Numbered from the stretch's first letter, positions 42,708 through 51,957 are shown. The stretch is 64,000 bases of DNA from Zoogloea sp021286885 (GCF_041915215.1 NZ_JAYSBV010000001.1); one strand, 5' to 3'. Program-made: numbers and translations. The notes: generated from the letters alone by a model not told the origin.

Positions 42708-44207
42708 TTAAACTGCAGAAAGGTAACTGCCCAGCCGCTCGGCCAATGCAACTACGGTCAAAGTAGGGGCCACTCCCCCCGCACGTGGAATTACTGCAGC
42801 ACCTGCACAGTAAACATTTTCACTACCTATCAACTTACAATCAATATCCAAAACCGACTGATCGGAATCACTCATATTGACTGTACCGCAAAAATGATGA
42901 CCTCCGTAGCCGTTTCTATACCAATGCTTGCTTCCCAACACCTCAACACCTCGCCGGAGAAGAATGTCCGCCATTTTTTTGGCCATCAAGTCAAACTCCG
43001 GGATCAATTCAGCATAACGACCATCAATCACACGGGGCTCATCCGAATTCAAATCAACCCTCAATCCAGCTTGAGGAGGAATCTCAAACTCACAATACAC
43101 CTCAAAGAACCCTCCCATGTATTCAGCAAGTTCCTCTCGCCCAATGGGATTAACGGGATCAAAAACCTTATGCAAAGGTACGGCCAGATGAAGGTCATCA
43201 GGATGCGGGGGGTGAGTTAAAGCCAATGCACCAACTTCAACCGTTCCCAGAGCCGTCTCGAAAAATTTCGACAGCTCTTGCACTTTTAAATGGCATAACC
43301 CACCCAGACTACGAAACGCAATAGGCTTTGGAATGCGGCACTGCATAGAAAAATGCGCGTGATCTTGATAAAACATCCCAATGTAATCACGCCGAACTCC
43401 TGACGGCAAATCAGAACGAGCCAACACGCGCGGCGTTTCAAGGCCATTCGCAGCTACAACCAATCTATCAAAGGTGACCCGAAAAATCTCTTTACCGTTG
43501 AAAACAAGAACGCCACGCGCCACGCTTCCCTCAAACTCTATTTCAACAACTTGGCTGCCGTAAAGAATATTCAGTTCTCTAAAAATATTATCCGGCCGCG
43601 CCTTAGCATCATTATGGCAAATCGCACAAGCACCACGCCCTTTACAAACCCCCTGCCCATTAGCACCTTCTCGGCCAAAATTTAATGCCACATTATATAT
43701 AGACGACGAAGCCAAATAAGGAGACAGTGCTTTTCTCCAATAAGCAGCGCCTGGCATAGAGTTAACAGGCTCACCCTCCAAATTCGCCGGGTCGCCAGAA
43801 ACATTGAGCCTCTTTTCCGCGAGCTCATACCACGCCCGCAAGTCATCTCCCCCTAGCGCCCATGGCAAGCACTCACGGCTAGAAAATACATGCTCCGAAA
43901 TCCGCGAACATTTCCCTCCCCACCAATTAGAAGACCCCCCTCCCACAAAAGCATAGCTGGAATAGTTATACTCAGAGAGGCGCGGTGTAGAATTCCATGG
44001 AAGGCTACTGCGATACACAAAAGACTCTGCTTCATGCAACGGCCTCCCTTGTTTCAAAAGCCCCTCCCCCACCTCGAGACGACGGCCATAATCGAGAGCT
44101 TCGCCTCTTTCCAGGATTAAACAGTCCTGCGGATCAAAATAATCAGCAACGGTACGGCCCGCAAAACCAGACCCAATTACAACCACAGGATAATGAAGCG
44201 TTTCCAT
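42708..44207 (-). CDS. GMC-type FAD oxidoreductase in the glycan cassette
   Basis: 499 residues from ATG 44207. FAD motif VVVIGSGFAGRTVADYF at the start; GGGSSNWWGGKC near 110; and a C-terminal HHFCGTVNMSDSD ... GVAPTLTVVALAERL, the GMC substrate end with His. A Cys cluster GVCKGRGACAICHN (about 205-218) includes a CxxCH sequence; related GMC proteins often have Cys-rich inserts here, so heme attachment is not implied. Without a signal peptide it is likely cytoplasmic and oxidises a sugar or polyol precursor. Low GC. Confidence 0.8.
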   Translation of the reverse strand: METLHYPVVVIGSGFAGRTVADYFDPQDCLILERGEALDYGRRLEVGEGLLKQGRPLHEAESFVYRSSLPWNSTPRLSEYNYSSYAFVGGGSSNWWGGKCSRISEHVFSSRECLPWALGGDDLRAWYELAEKRLNVSGDPANLEGEPVNSMPGAAYWRKALSPYLASSSIYNVALNFGREGANGQGVCKGRGACAICHNDAKARPDNIFRELNILYGSQVVEIEFEGSVARGVLVFNGKEIFRVTFDRLVVAANGLETPRVLARSDLPSGVRRDYIGMFYQDHAHFSMQCRIPKPIAFRSLGGLCHLKVQELSKFFETALGTVEVGALALTHPPHPDDLHLAVPLHKVFDPVNPIGREELAEYMGGFFEVYCEFEIPPQAGLRVDLNSDEPRVIDGRYAELIPEFDLMAKKMADILLRRGVEVLGSKHWYRNGYGGHHFCGTVNMSDSDQSVLDIDCKLIGSENVYCAGAAVIPRAGGVAPTLTVVALAERLGSYLSAV

Positions 44208-44208
44208 T

Positions 44209-44769
44209 TTATTTGTAAACCAAAGGGGCCACAACCAAAGAAAAACGTCCCCACAACGGGGATACACCACACACGGCGGGGCAGGACAGCCTTATCATTT
44301 TTCTTTTTTTTGCAACAGAGGACTCCCACACCATTGCATGGACACCATCTCGCTCTTCATGAGCACAAAGCAACAACTGCTCTTCATCTGCAAAAACCCT
44401 AAGCTTCTTTAACCACGAAGGGGCAGATACGGCATAAACCTTTAAAAATACCTTTTGAACCTCTACTTCTGTAACAACATCAACCCATGCTTCGCGAATC
44501 AATGGTCTGCACAAAGTACCATTTATATCAACAAGCTCCCCCCAAGAGGGGCAAGTAACAGGCACAGGAAAATACTTCTCGGCATTTGGATCCAAGAATC
44601 CACGTTCTAGCAACAGAGAAGCCAGCTGTGCCTTATAAAAACCGTCACCATTCCAAAGGGCATCATTAAGCTCGGCGGCTTTTTCAACAATGCGGGGCCT
44701 GACCATTTCTGCAATTTCTTTGCGCAACTCATAAGCGCGCGAAGATACAGAGCTTGAAAAATCTCTCAC
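44209..44769 (-). CDS. Unknown protein in the glycan cassette
   Basis: 186 residues from GTG 44769, which has GGAGG 5 bases upstream; another GTG at 44781 is too close to that site. Helical N-terminal half (EIAEMVRPRIVEKAAELNDALW), beta-rich C-terminal half, no signal peptide or membrane helix. The family is not recognised. It ends 1 bp before the GMC start codon, so the two are probably coupled and may act on the same substrate. AT-rich like its neighbours. Confidence 0.6.
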   Translation of the reverse strand: MRDFSSSVSSRAYELRKEIAEMVRPRIVEKAAELNDALWNGDGFYKAQLASLLLERGFLDPNAEKYFPVPVTCPSWGELVDINGTLCRPLIREAWVDVVTEVEVQKVFLKVYAVSAPSWLKKLRVFADEEQLLLCAHEERDGVHAMVWESSVAKKRKMIRLSCPAVCGVSPLWGRFSLVVAPLVYK

Positions 44770-44793
44770 ACAAGCCTCCACAGCAAAAGCGAA

Positions 44794-45432
44794 TCACTCT
44801 TCCCAAAAAGGACCAAGCTTTTTCTCGTAACGATGAGCTTTCTTAGCTTCAACCCAGTTGAACAACCGACTAACCCACTTAAACGAAGAGGTTGCACTCT
44901 TACCAAAAAAACGCATCAACCTCGACTCAAACATCACTCTTCGAGAAATTCTCACCAAATCCGTTCTATTGATGACATCCGGCTGAATATAAAACGCATG
45001 CGTAAGTGCAGGACCCAGAACTAGCCTATGCGCACTATCAGCCACTAAAACAACACACGCAGGCCAGTCCTCCAACGAATACAGAGCCATACCAAACTGC
45101 CTCAGCCCTCTCAAAACGACGGAAACATCAAACCCACTAGCATCAATAACAACAACAAGGCCGGACCTCAAGCCGGATACAGACCTCCGAATCAGCTCGA
45201 TATTTATAAGTCCTTCCTCGACAACTGCATCACCAACCCAATCTTTGAAATCTAGTTCAACAACCCTCTCATCAGCCAAGCGCGCACCAGTCAATACTTC
45301 ACGCTTAACTGTCAAATGATCTAGAATAAAAAAACCTTCGCTTGATTTTTCGTCAACAATCTTCCCAAGCAAAGAATCGCACTGGAGCTTGAACTCAAGC
45401 CAAGACGAAGAAGGCAAAAAAACTGTTTTCAT
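44794..45432 (-). CDS. Unknown protein in the glycan cassette
   Basis: 212 residues from an ATG that overlaps the upstream glycosyltransferase-like gene by 4 bp. A central strand-rich segment (SGLVVVIDASGFDVSVVLRGL and CVVLVADSAHRLVLG) looks like a Rossmann-like core; the C-terminus is basic and helical (WVEAKKAHRYEKKLG). No known motif is found. Likely cytoplasmic and specific for this capsule type. Confidence 0.6.
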   Translation of the reverse strand: MKTVFLPSSSWLEFKLQCDSLLGKIVDEKSSEGFFILDHLTVKREVLTGARLADERVVELDFKDWVGDAVVEEGLINIELIRRSVSGLRSGLVVVIDASGFDVSVVLRGLRQFGMALYSLEDWPACVVLVADSAHRLVLGPALTHAFYIQPDVINRTDLVRISRRVMFESRLMRFFGKSATSSFKWVSRLFNWVEAKKAHRYEKKLGPFWEE

Positions 45433-47207
45433 TTTGAATGGAATGGGGTTGAATTAAAAATTGCTTTAAAATAATAAAGAACCCCACCATCCAAATAAAC
45501 AACCTTTCTTCTATTCCAATAAAGCGAACACGACGAAACAAAAGTTCCAAAAATCGACAAAACGGATTTTTTCTGAAAATAGTCCTCGGGGGAAGAGTAA
45601 AAAGTCCCGACAGAAAGCCGATTTGCAAAATGATTTTTCAATATATCGTTGTGCACCACAAGAACATCAACAGGTTTTTCCCGCCCGACAAGAAGCCTAT
45701 AACACGCATTCTCAATAAACGAAAAAGGCAACTGATCCAGAAGAACCCACTTCTCATAATCGGACAAAAATTGACGCACGCCTTTTTCTGACAACGGAAC
45801 CCGCACCCGAGACATCATATCAATAATGAACTCAAGGCGTTTTTCAGATCGCAAAACCACTGACGTTTGAAATACAAGCGCATCATGATCGGGAACATAC
45901 TTTTCCACAAATCTACTCATCGCAGCCAACGCTGACTCACGCCCCATCTTGATTGAAGGCTTACGCGGCAAAGGCAAAAATTCAGACCATGGCCGATAAA
46001 GACGCGGAGGCCCCTTCATGGGCTCAACAAATGCGCCAGCAATGCGCCCAAGCAAAGGGCGGGATATAAGAGACTGCGTAATCGCAAATGGATTTACACG
46101 GCTGGGTACCCCACCATCGGCTGCACGATAAGCGTGCTCCAAATCTTCAAACTCAATCCAATGCAAATTTTCATTTTGCGGAAATTTGTGCCAGACCGCA
46201 CTTTTACACAGGTACATACTTCCCGTTGGATAAGACGTTAAGCTAAATCTCAACGGAGACGCGGAAAAAAAACCAGCCATTTCAATATGTGGCAGGGTCG
46301 CAGGGGAAAATACACTAGGCGCGCTTTCATCATTATCTCTCATCAACCCCTTTATGGAGCTGATCTTCGCCTTATAGGAAACACCAAAATCAGAATACCT
46401 GCGCGGAACAAAATTCCACTTGTCATCAAAAAATAAGCTTTGAAATGTAGTCAGCGGATAAAAATCACCAAACTCCTTCACCGCACGATAAAAATCAAGT
46501 GGCAAAAAAACTCTATCGTGAATGATGCACAAATTTGGATGCAAAGCCTCTTGTGCCAACCTATTTTTTTTGGCGCAAATTTTTACAGGAGGCGCAGTTA
46601 TATCCTCGCCAACGATACGAACCTTGTCAAAGTAGAGGAAGTTACTGCCAGGGCGCCCGCATAGCAAAATTTCTTTCACCGGAACATCCAACTCCAAAAT
46701 TCGCTTTACTGTCGCATTAAGGAGCGTTGCATCTTCAGGCCCAACAGGAATTCCAAAAGTCCAGGCTTCTAGACCTGCATTATCCTCTGCTGGCAAAGGT
46801 GCTGTTTTCCTAAAAACCTTCTTCCCAGCTTCACAAAACTCCAACACAAAGCTTTCGGCGAAATACTCTCGCTCAAGGAACGAACTTCCAAAGCTTTCAC
46901 CAAGCAACGTGAGGCGCGAGTTCACGGACGCAGCATGAGCCACATCCCAAAGGATCAAGGGCGCAAGAGGTGAATCCGATTCTAAACCATAAAAAATCAG
47001 ATCATCACTTTTCAGCCACAAATAACGATCCAGAGCCGTCAATTTCTTAACATGCTTATCGGGCCATCCACTCGGTGGCGGCCTAAATGTCACCAGTGTG
47101 CTACCCTGTTTTTCAAGGGAAAGCGCCTCTGCGCTAATGGGAAGAGCAGTTTTCTTACTGACAGCCGGATAACCCAATTTTTTATGGTGACTAAAGCGAA
47201 TCAGCAT
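45429..47207 (-). CDS. Glycosyltransferase-like protein, large, cassette-specific
   Basis: 592 residues, no signal peptide. A central region reads like a GT-A transferase: a strand-helix start AWTFGIPVGPEDATLLNAT, ILLCGRPGS, then KKNRLAQEALHPNLCIIHDRV where HDR takes the place of the usual DxD. Later an acidic stretch IEFEDLEHAYRA could supply the catalytic base (ED motif of GT2 enzymes). N- and C-terminal parts are not recognised. It probably assembles the capsule repeat unit. It overlaps the cupin gene by 7 bp upstream and the unknown at 44794 by 4 bp downstream. Confidence 0.65.
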   Translation of the reverse strand: MLIRFSHHKKLGYPAVSKKTALPISAEALSLEKQGSTLVTFRPPPSGWPDKHVKKLTALDRYLWLKSDDLIFYGLESDSPLAPLILWDVAHAASVNSRLTLLGESFGSSFLEREYFAESFVLEFCEAGKKVFRKTAPLPAEDNAGLEAWTFGIPVGPEDATLLNATVKRILELDVPVKEILLCGRPGSNFLYFDKVRIVGEDITAPPVKICAKKNRLAQEALHPNLCIIHDRVFLPLDFYRAVKEFGDFYPLTTFQSLFFDDKWNFVPRRYSDFGVSYKAKISSIKGLMRDNDESAPSVFSPATLPHIEMAGFFSASPLRFSLTSYPTGSMYLCKSAVWHKFPQNENLHWIEFEDLEHAYRAADGGVPSRVNPFAITQSLISRPLLGRIAGAFVEPMKGPPRLYRPWSEFLPLPRKPSIKMGRESALAAMSRFVEKYVPDHDALVFQTSVVLRSEKRLEFIIDMMSRVRVPLSEKGVRQFLSDYEKWVLLDQLPFSFIENACYRLLVGREKPVDVLVVHNDILKNHFANRLSVGTFYSSPEDYFQKKSVLSIFGTFVSSCSLYWNRRKVVYLDGGVLYYFKAIFNSTPFHSK

Positions 47208-47533
47208 GAGGCATCCACCACGTACTTATCGTTGCTAGCTCCAGGCGTTTTGACCACCACGTTAACAGCGTCTGTCAGCGCCTCAAAGTCAGTCACCTCA
47301 CCAGGTTCAAGCACAATGACATCCCCTGCAGACCACTCTTTCCCGCACATCAAAACACGCCCAGAGAGCACCAAGGTTATTTCTGTAGCAACTTTATGAA
47401 AGTGAGAAGCCTCTTTCTCACCAGCTTTATAGCTTTTAACCGCCACTTCGCACGAATCTGTTTTATGTGCGGATGGCTCAAAATTTCCAACAAACCATCC
47501 CTTGAACATATCCTCTAGCTTTGCCGTTTTCAC
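47201..47533 (-). CDS. Single-domain cupin protein
   Basis: 110 residues from GTG 47533 with GAGGGGG upstream. Cupin motif 1 (SHFHKVATEITLVLSGRV) and motif 2 (GDVIVLEPGEVTDF) are visible; two metal-binding His and the Glu of motif 1 are present. It may isomerise, epimerise or bind a sugar intermediate. It overlaps the nucleotidyltransferase gene by 4 bp and the glycosyltransferase-like gene by 7 bp, so it is part of the cassette operon. Confidence 0.8.
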   Translation of the reverse strand: MKTAKLEDMFKGWFVGNFEPSAHKTDSCEVAVKSYKAGEKEASHFHKVATEITLVLSGRVLMCGKEWSAGDVIVLEPGEVTDFEALTDAVNVVVKTPGASNDKYVVDASC

Positions 47534-48258
47534 ACAACCCCCTCTTGCTGAAATTGATAGACTTGCCGCTCAGTTTTAAGCGGGTGATAAACCTTTGGAT
47601 CAATTTCACAAACACCAACTTTTTTCTGATTTAATATCAACTCATTAAAAACGGGGGCGATATAAAAATTACCACCAACAACAGCATCCTTCCTAATCAT
47701 ATTCTTAACACCCTCAACAAAATCGCCTGCACGAGCAAACCAGAAAACACCGGTTGTTGCATGCTGAGTAATGGGATTTTGTTGTGCAGCCTCAACAACA
47801 AAACCGTTATCGTCAATTCGGACATAAGAATATCTCGGATGGATGGACCGAAAGGTTAAAGCGCCTGCATCTAATCCCCTTTCACGAAAACCTTCTATAA
47901 TCTCATCAAGAGAGACGTCCACCAATTCATTCGCACTTACAATCAAAACTTCTGCTTCAGGATCGAAGCGGCATGCAGCAACAAGCGCAGTGCAAGCAGC
48001 TCCTTTTGACATTTCAGGAACGCTAATCACTTCCGGCCTATCAACCAAGAGCTCTACGATATTATCAAGATGATAGCGCGCTACATCTTCTCCACGCAGA
48101 GCAAAAGTATAGACTGCGTCTTTTATCTTGCACGACGTTGAAACCAGGCGCTCAATTAATGCGATCCCGTCGAACTCTGTCAAGCAAAGTGGGTAGCCCC
48201 CATCTTTCGTTTCAAATCCAACATTCCCTGCCGCAAGAATAAGAACATTTACTTTCAT
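47530..48258 (-). CDS. Nucleotidyltransferase-like protein, copy A
   Basis: 242 residues. The start VNVLILAAGNVGFETKDGG is a variant of the LAAGxGxR...K nucleotide-binding loop of sugar-nucleotide pyrophosphorylases. Further matches to copy B (49549) include KGAACTALVAA and NFYIAPVFNELI. Loop 1 lacks the usual Arg, so activity may differ. It would activate a phosphorylated sugar or polyol with CTP, GTP or TTP. It lies 8 bp after the HAD gene. Confidence 0.75.
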   Translation of the reverse strand: MKVNVLILAAGNVGFETKDGGYPLCLTEFDGIALIERLVSTSCKIKDAVYTFALRGEDVARYHLDNIVELLVDRPEVISVPEMSKGAACTALVAACRFDPEAEVLIVSANELVDVSLDEIIEGFRERGLDAGALTFRSIHPRYSYVRIDDNGFVVEAAQQNPITQHATTGVFWFARAGDFVEGVKNMIRKDAVVGGNFYIAPVFNELILNQKKVGVCEIDPKVYHPLKTERQVYQFQQEGVV

Positions 48259-48266
48259 TTCTCCCC

Positions 48267-48899
48267 CTACCCTTCAATGCGCTCTATTTCATCAATTCTT
48301 TTTTGAATATTATGCAGATTTGTGTCATCAACTTCTTTTACAACCAGAAGATGGGCACCTGAAGCCTTAGCCGCGCGAATTCCGTTTTCATTGTCCTCAA
48401 CAACCAAGCACTCACTCGGACTCAAGCCAAAATGTGCAATCGCCTTCAGATACATTTCTGGATCCGGCTTGCCTTTTGTCACATCTTCATTTGAAACCAT
48501 AAAGTGCAGATATTCACTTAGTCCGGCCTTCTGCATCATAGTCTCAACAGAATTACGAACAGAGTTGGAACAAACAGCTAACTTGTACCCTTTCGCTCGA
48601 AGCGAAGAAAGAGCAAATTGGTGGACAAACTTGGGTTTGCACTGACTGTAGACAATATCCATCGTGTATTGCTGTTTCATCTCATTGATGAATTCATGCA
48701 ACTGGCTAGGCAAGCCTTTCTCAAGCGACAGCATCTCCAGTTTCTTTCGAGTAGGCAACCCGTCAAATACCGTCAGGTGATCGTGGCGTGATATAGGAAC
48801 GCCAAACAAATCCAGCGCTTTATTCAAGGCTTCGTAGTGCCATTCTTTAGCCTCAATCAAAACGCCATCCATATCAAACAAAACCGCCTTGATTGCCAT
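48267..48899 (-). CDS. HAD-superfamily phosphatase/phosphomutase-like
   Basis: 210 residues from ATG 48899 (AAGGG 7 bases upstream); the preceding TTG is not needed. Motif I FDMDGVLIEA, motif II VCSNS, motif III Lys in KGKPDPEMY and motif IV VVEDNENGI are complete, with the helical cap of the beta-phosphoglucomutase group. It should dephosphorylate or isomerise a sugar or polyol phosphate used by the neighbouring nucleotidyltransferases. Substrate unknown. Confidence 0.85.
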   Translation of the reverse strand: MAIKAVLFDMDGVLIEAKEWHYEALNKALDLFGVPISRHDHLTVFDGLPTRKKLEMLSLEKGLPSQLHEFINEMKQQYTMDIVYSQCKPKFVHQFALSSLRAKGYKLAVCSNSVRNSVETMMQKAGLSEYLHFMVSNEDVTKGKPDPEMYLKAIAHFGLSPSECLVVEDNENGIRAAKASGAHLLVVKEVDDTNLHNIQKRIDEIERIEG

Positions 48900-48916
48900 C
48901 AAAAAACCCTTCTAAA

Positions 48917-49552
48917 TTAATTGGCGCAAAAAAAGTCTTTAGCGTGCTCAGGAACGTCCGTACACAGCAGCAGTCGGTCTTCAGTCTTCAACGGCAGCAG
49001 CTTTTCCCACAGGGGCGCAAAATCTCGTTTATGCAACTCAGAGGAAACAACACAAACTCTTTTCCCCGTCTCTAACAACCGTACAATGTTTTCAGTCTCG
49101 TACCACTCGCTGAAAAACCCATCGAGCCAGACCCCTGCCGACTTATCAAGCCATGCAGGATCACGCTCAACCTCACTCATTCGAGTAAAAACTGGAATAT
49201 CATTCTCAAAATAAGATTTCATGTCAGGAACTGACATATCAAAGACAAAAGCGTCTAATTGGGGACGGCTTAGCAGCATAGACTTCAACACGCCAGCCAT
49301 ACCATCCGCCTTGACATTCAGCGCCAAGGTAAGCTGCTCTAGCCTATTCCAAGCATCCAAAGCTTCATCTAAAAATACGTCAACCTCCAGCTCAGTCCCT
49401 AAAGGCATATCATGGGAAATAACCAGACGTCCGGCACAATCTCGCACATCGGTTTCAGTCCCAAACCCAAGAGAAAACGATCGTGAAAAAGCAACGGATG
49501 TATTTTTTTCTTCGTTGTTTTTCCAATAACCGCGATGAGACAGTATTTTCAT
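48917..49552 (-). CDS. GDPD/PI-PLC-like phosphodiesterase family protein
   Basis: 211 residues. The N-terminus ILSHRGYWKNNEEKNTSVA followed by GTETDVRDCAGRLVISHD matches the HRG, NT, ExD and HD motifs of glycerophosphodiester phosphodiesterases, in a short TIM-barrel form without signal peptide. GDPD enzymes release glycerol-3-phosphate. Placed between two nucleotidyltransferases, it may supply or edit a glycerol-phosphate or other phosphodiester part of the glycan. It overlaps copy B by 4 bp. Confidence 0.8.
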   Translation of the reverse strand: MKILSHRGYWKNNEEKNTSVAFSRSFSLGFGTETDVRDCAGRLVISHDMPLGTELEVDVFLDEALDAWNRLEQLTLALNVKADGMAGVLKSMLLSRPQLDAFVFDMSVPDMKSYFENDIPVFTRMSEVERDPAWLDKSAGVWLDGFFSEWYETENIVRLLETGKRVCVVSSELHKRDFAPLWEKLLPLKTEDRLLLCTDVPEHAKDFFCAN

Positions 49553-50307
49553 TTCGAACCCTCAACCACCTTAAGGGATAAAGCTAGGCTCAGAAAAAGA
49601 TTCAAGTCTGCGGGGGTGCCCAACCCATACATGCCAGAGGCCTCCTCACCAACGTTAAACACTCCAACGTTAGCGCCCTCCTGTATCAACTGGTTGTAAA
49701 CCGGAGCTACATAAAACTCATTATTGACTCGCAGATTTTTCTCGATCATCAACTCTGCAGCACGAACAAAATCACGGCCACGACGGAAGTTATAAATACC
49801 AACAGTCGCCTCGTCGGATATCACCTCTTTTTCAACAACATGCGTCACTAACTTCTGACTATCTAGCCCCACAAACGACCATTTAGGATCAGAAGCTCGC
49901 ATTGTCATAATAGAGCCACTCAAGCCGCGAACATCCATATCCTGAAGATACTCATTCACAGAAATGTCAACATATTGATCACTATTAGCGATCATAAGCT
50001 CATCATCACTATCGATGTAATCACGCGCACTCAACACTGTGCAGGCTGCACCTTCAGTTATACCATCCAGCTCCACCATAAAGCAGCCGGGGGCCCACTC
50101 CGATAACTTTTCCCTCAACCCGTAAGCCTGAACGTGCTCTCGCTGCGATATAAAAATGAACTTATGTTCACGCTCAGGTTTCAGATTATCAATCACAACT
50201 TTAATCATTGGAACGCCGTGAACCCCAATCAACGGCTTTGGATCTTTGTATCCAGCTTTAGCAAAACGACTACCTGCACCTGCCATAGGAATAACAATAT
50301 TGAGCAT
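49549..50307 (-). CDS. Nucleotidyltransferase, copy B
   Basis: 252 residues from ATG 50307 with GGAGG upstream. The loop IPMAGAGSRFAKAGYKDPK has the full GxGxRF...K pattern of NTP:sugar-phosphate nucleotidyltransferases, with Asp in NSDQYVD for metal. It shares GAACTVLSA and EFYVAPVYNQLI with copy A at 47530. It makes a nucleotide-activated building block for the capsule; which one cannot be read from the sequence. First of the NTase-GDPD-HAD-NTase-cupin run. Confidence 0.85.
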   Translation of the reverse strand: MLNIVIPMAGAGSRFAKAGYKDPKPLIGVHGVPMIKVVIDNLKPEREHKFIFISQREHVQAYGLREKLSEWAPGCFMVELDGITEGAACTVLSARDYIDSDDELMIANSDQYVDISVNEYLQDMDVRGLSGSIMTMRASDPKWSFVGLDSQKLVTHVVEKEVISDEATVGIYNFRRGRDFVRAAELMIEKNLRVNNEFYVAPVYNQLIQEGANVGVFNVGEEASGMYGLGTPADLNLFLSLALSLKVVEGSK

Positions 50308-50329
50308 AAAACCTCCACACACACCGCGA

Positions 50330-51307
50330 CTAACGAATACCCAAGACTTTTTTAACAGCCTTAAAGTTAAGAACAAGCCAAACGATCAAATGCCGATTCA
50401 AATTCGCCAACACTCTAACCCATGCAAAAAAAACAGCCCCGCACCCTACTCTGCTATTTTTTCTCCCGCTACCGGGATGGCTAGCGTGCAAGGCGCGCCA
50501 GTCATCAAAACCTAGGCAATCGATTTTCAAATACAGAGAATTGATAATATCGCTATACTTACCCACAAAAAACCCCAATCTACAGGGCTCCGCGACAATA
50601 ACTTCATTGGCCAAAAACAGCTCATAGTCGCGAACTAGTTCAGGATTCCGCTCATTTAAATAACTCGGGACTTTATAACCCAATGAGCGAGCCATATTAA
50701 CGGTGAAATATTGCTCAGGGGTAAATCGAGCCCTAAACCGCTTCGCAGCATATGTACTCCAGCGCTCATGACTTTTAGACTCAAACCAACGCGCCTCATC
50801 GTTACTCATTAGGCCGACCGAAAAAAAATCTTTAACCTTATTTGTCTTTCCTAACAAAAACCAATCAGAAACATGAAAAAGATAGCAAGAAAGACCTCTT
50901 GGGTGTCTTGTAAAAAAAGAGCATACCAACAACCGATCGCAAGAATACCCCTTATCCTCAGCGAAGAAATCAAGAGCCCCTGCACTTTCAAACACACAAT
51001 CAGAACGGCACTTCAGAACAAACTCTCTATCAACCCGTGCAAGCCCTGCATTGGTGCTGACCAATTGTCGGTTTATGTTGTTAGGAGGTGCAGAATCCGC
51101 TTTCACAAAAGAAACAAGGGGTCCAGGGTCTTTGGAAAGAATGATTTCATCAACAAGACCATAAATTTCACCACACGACTCACCTTCAAACGTACTGAAT
51201 ATGAGGTGCGCACCAGGAAAAAATTTCCGAACGGACTTGATCGCATCCAAGGTGACAGACCGAACGTCTCCCTGCATCACCACAGAAAGCTTAGACAATG
51301 CAATCAC
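50330..51307 (-). CDS. WavE-family glycosyltransferase
   Basis: 325 residues from GTG 51307, overlapping kpsT by 4 bp. LSVVMQGDV at the start, IFSTFEGE, NNINRQLVSTNAGL and FVLKCRSDCVFE are characteristic of the WavE family found in LPS and capsule loci; the RSD is the likely metal/donor site. It adds a sugar to the growing glycan on the cytoplasmic side. A hydrophobic C-terminal stretch may hold it at the membrane. Confidence 0.85.
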   Translation of the reverse strand: MIALSKLSVVMQGDVRSVTLDAIKSVRKFFPGAHLIFSTFEGESCGEIYGLVDEIILSKDPGPLVSFVKADSAPPNNINRQLVSTNAGLARVDREFVLKCRSDCVFESAGALDFFAEDKGYSCDRLLVCSFFTRHPRGLSCYLFHVSDWFLLGKTNKVKDFFSVGLMSNDEARWFESKSHERWSTYAAKRFRARFTPEQYFTVNMARSLGYKVPSYLNERNPELVRDYELFLANEVIVAEPCRLGFFVGKYSDIINSLYLKIDCLGFDDWRALHASHPGSGRKNSRVGCGAVFFAWVRVLANLNRHLIVWLVLNFKAVKKVLGIR

Positions 51308-51957
51308 GTCATTTCTCTTTCAAACACCTGATATGCCTCATCAACAGACAAAAAACTTTCAAGCCGTCCATTAATCAATACACATGCACGATCACAGTGC
51401 TCACGAATGTAGCGGGAGTCATGGGAAACAATCACCATCGACTTCTCTTTCCTTTTTACAAAAAGCTCCTCATGGCATTTATCATGAAATCGCCTATCTC
51501 CGACCGCCACAATTTCATCAATTAAATAACAATCAAAATCAACAGCCATGGAAAGAGCAAAGGCCAGTCGAGCTCTCATTCCCGTCGAGTAAGACTTAAC
51601 GGGCTCATTAAGGTAACGCCCTAACTGGGAAAAATCTTTTACGTACTCTGCGACTAAGCTTGGATTTACCCCGTACACTCGAGAAACGAAACGGACATTA
51701 TCCATTCCGGTCAAGCCGCCCTGAAACGCCCCACCAAACGCCAAAGGCCACGACACTCGCATACTCGAAACCAGCGTGCCAAACGAAGGTTTTTCTGCTC
51801 CACTCAATATACGAATGAGGGTAGACTTCCCTGCTCCATTTCGCCCGAGCACCCCAACTTTTTCTCCAGGATAAATTTTCAGGTTAACTCGGCACAGTAC
51901 GGTATGAGCCCCACTCCTAGTCTCATACGTTTTTGAAACGTCTTTCAACTCTATCAT
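51304..51957 (-). CDS. kpsT: Capsule ABC exporter ATPase KpsT
   Basis: 217 residues. Walker A GRNGAGKST, the modified signature SYSTGMRARLAFALSM and Walker B DCYLIDEIVAVGD are typical of capsule and O-antigen exporter ATPases. It energises export of the finished, lipid-linked polysaccharide through KpsM. Overlaps kpsM by 4 bp. AT-rich relative to the flanking PKS genes. Confidence 0.95.
   Translation of the reverse strand: MIELKDVSKTYETRSGAHTVLCRVNLKIYPGEKVGVLGRNGAGKSTLIRILSGAEKPSFGTLVSSMRVSWPLAFGGAFQGGLTGMDNVRFVSRVYGVNPSLVAEYVKDFSQLGRYLNEPVKSYSTGMRARLAFALSMAVDFDCYLIDEIVAVGDRRFHDKCHEELFVKRKEKSMVIVSHDSRYIREHCDRACVLINGRLESFLSVDEAYQVFEREMT

Noticed and set aside
42850..43000. CxxCH in the GMC oxidoreductase as a cytochrome c heme site
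   Set aside because: The protein has no export signal and related GMC proteins carry Cys-rich inserts at this place without heme; the motif itself is near 43610-43640, and the segment named here, the C-terminal region, holds no second heme feature.
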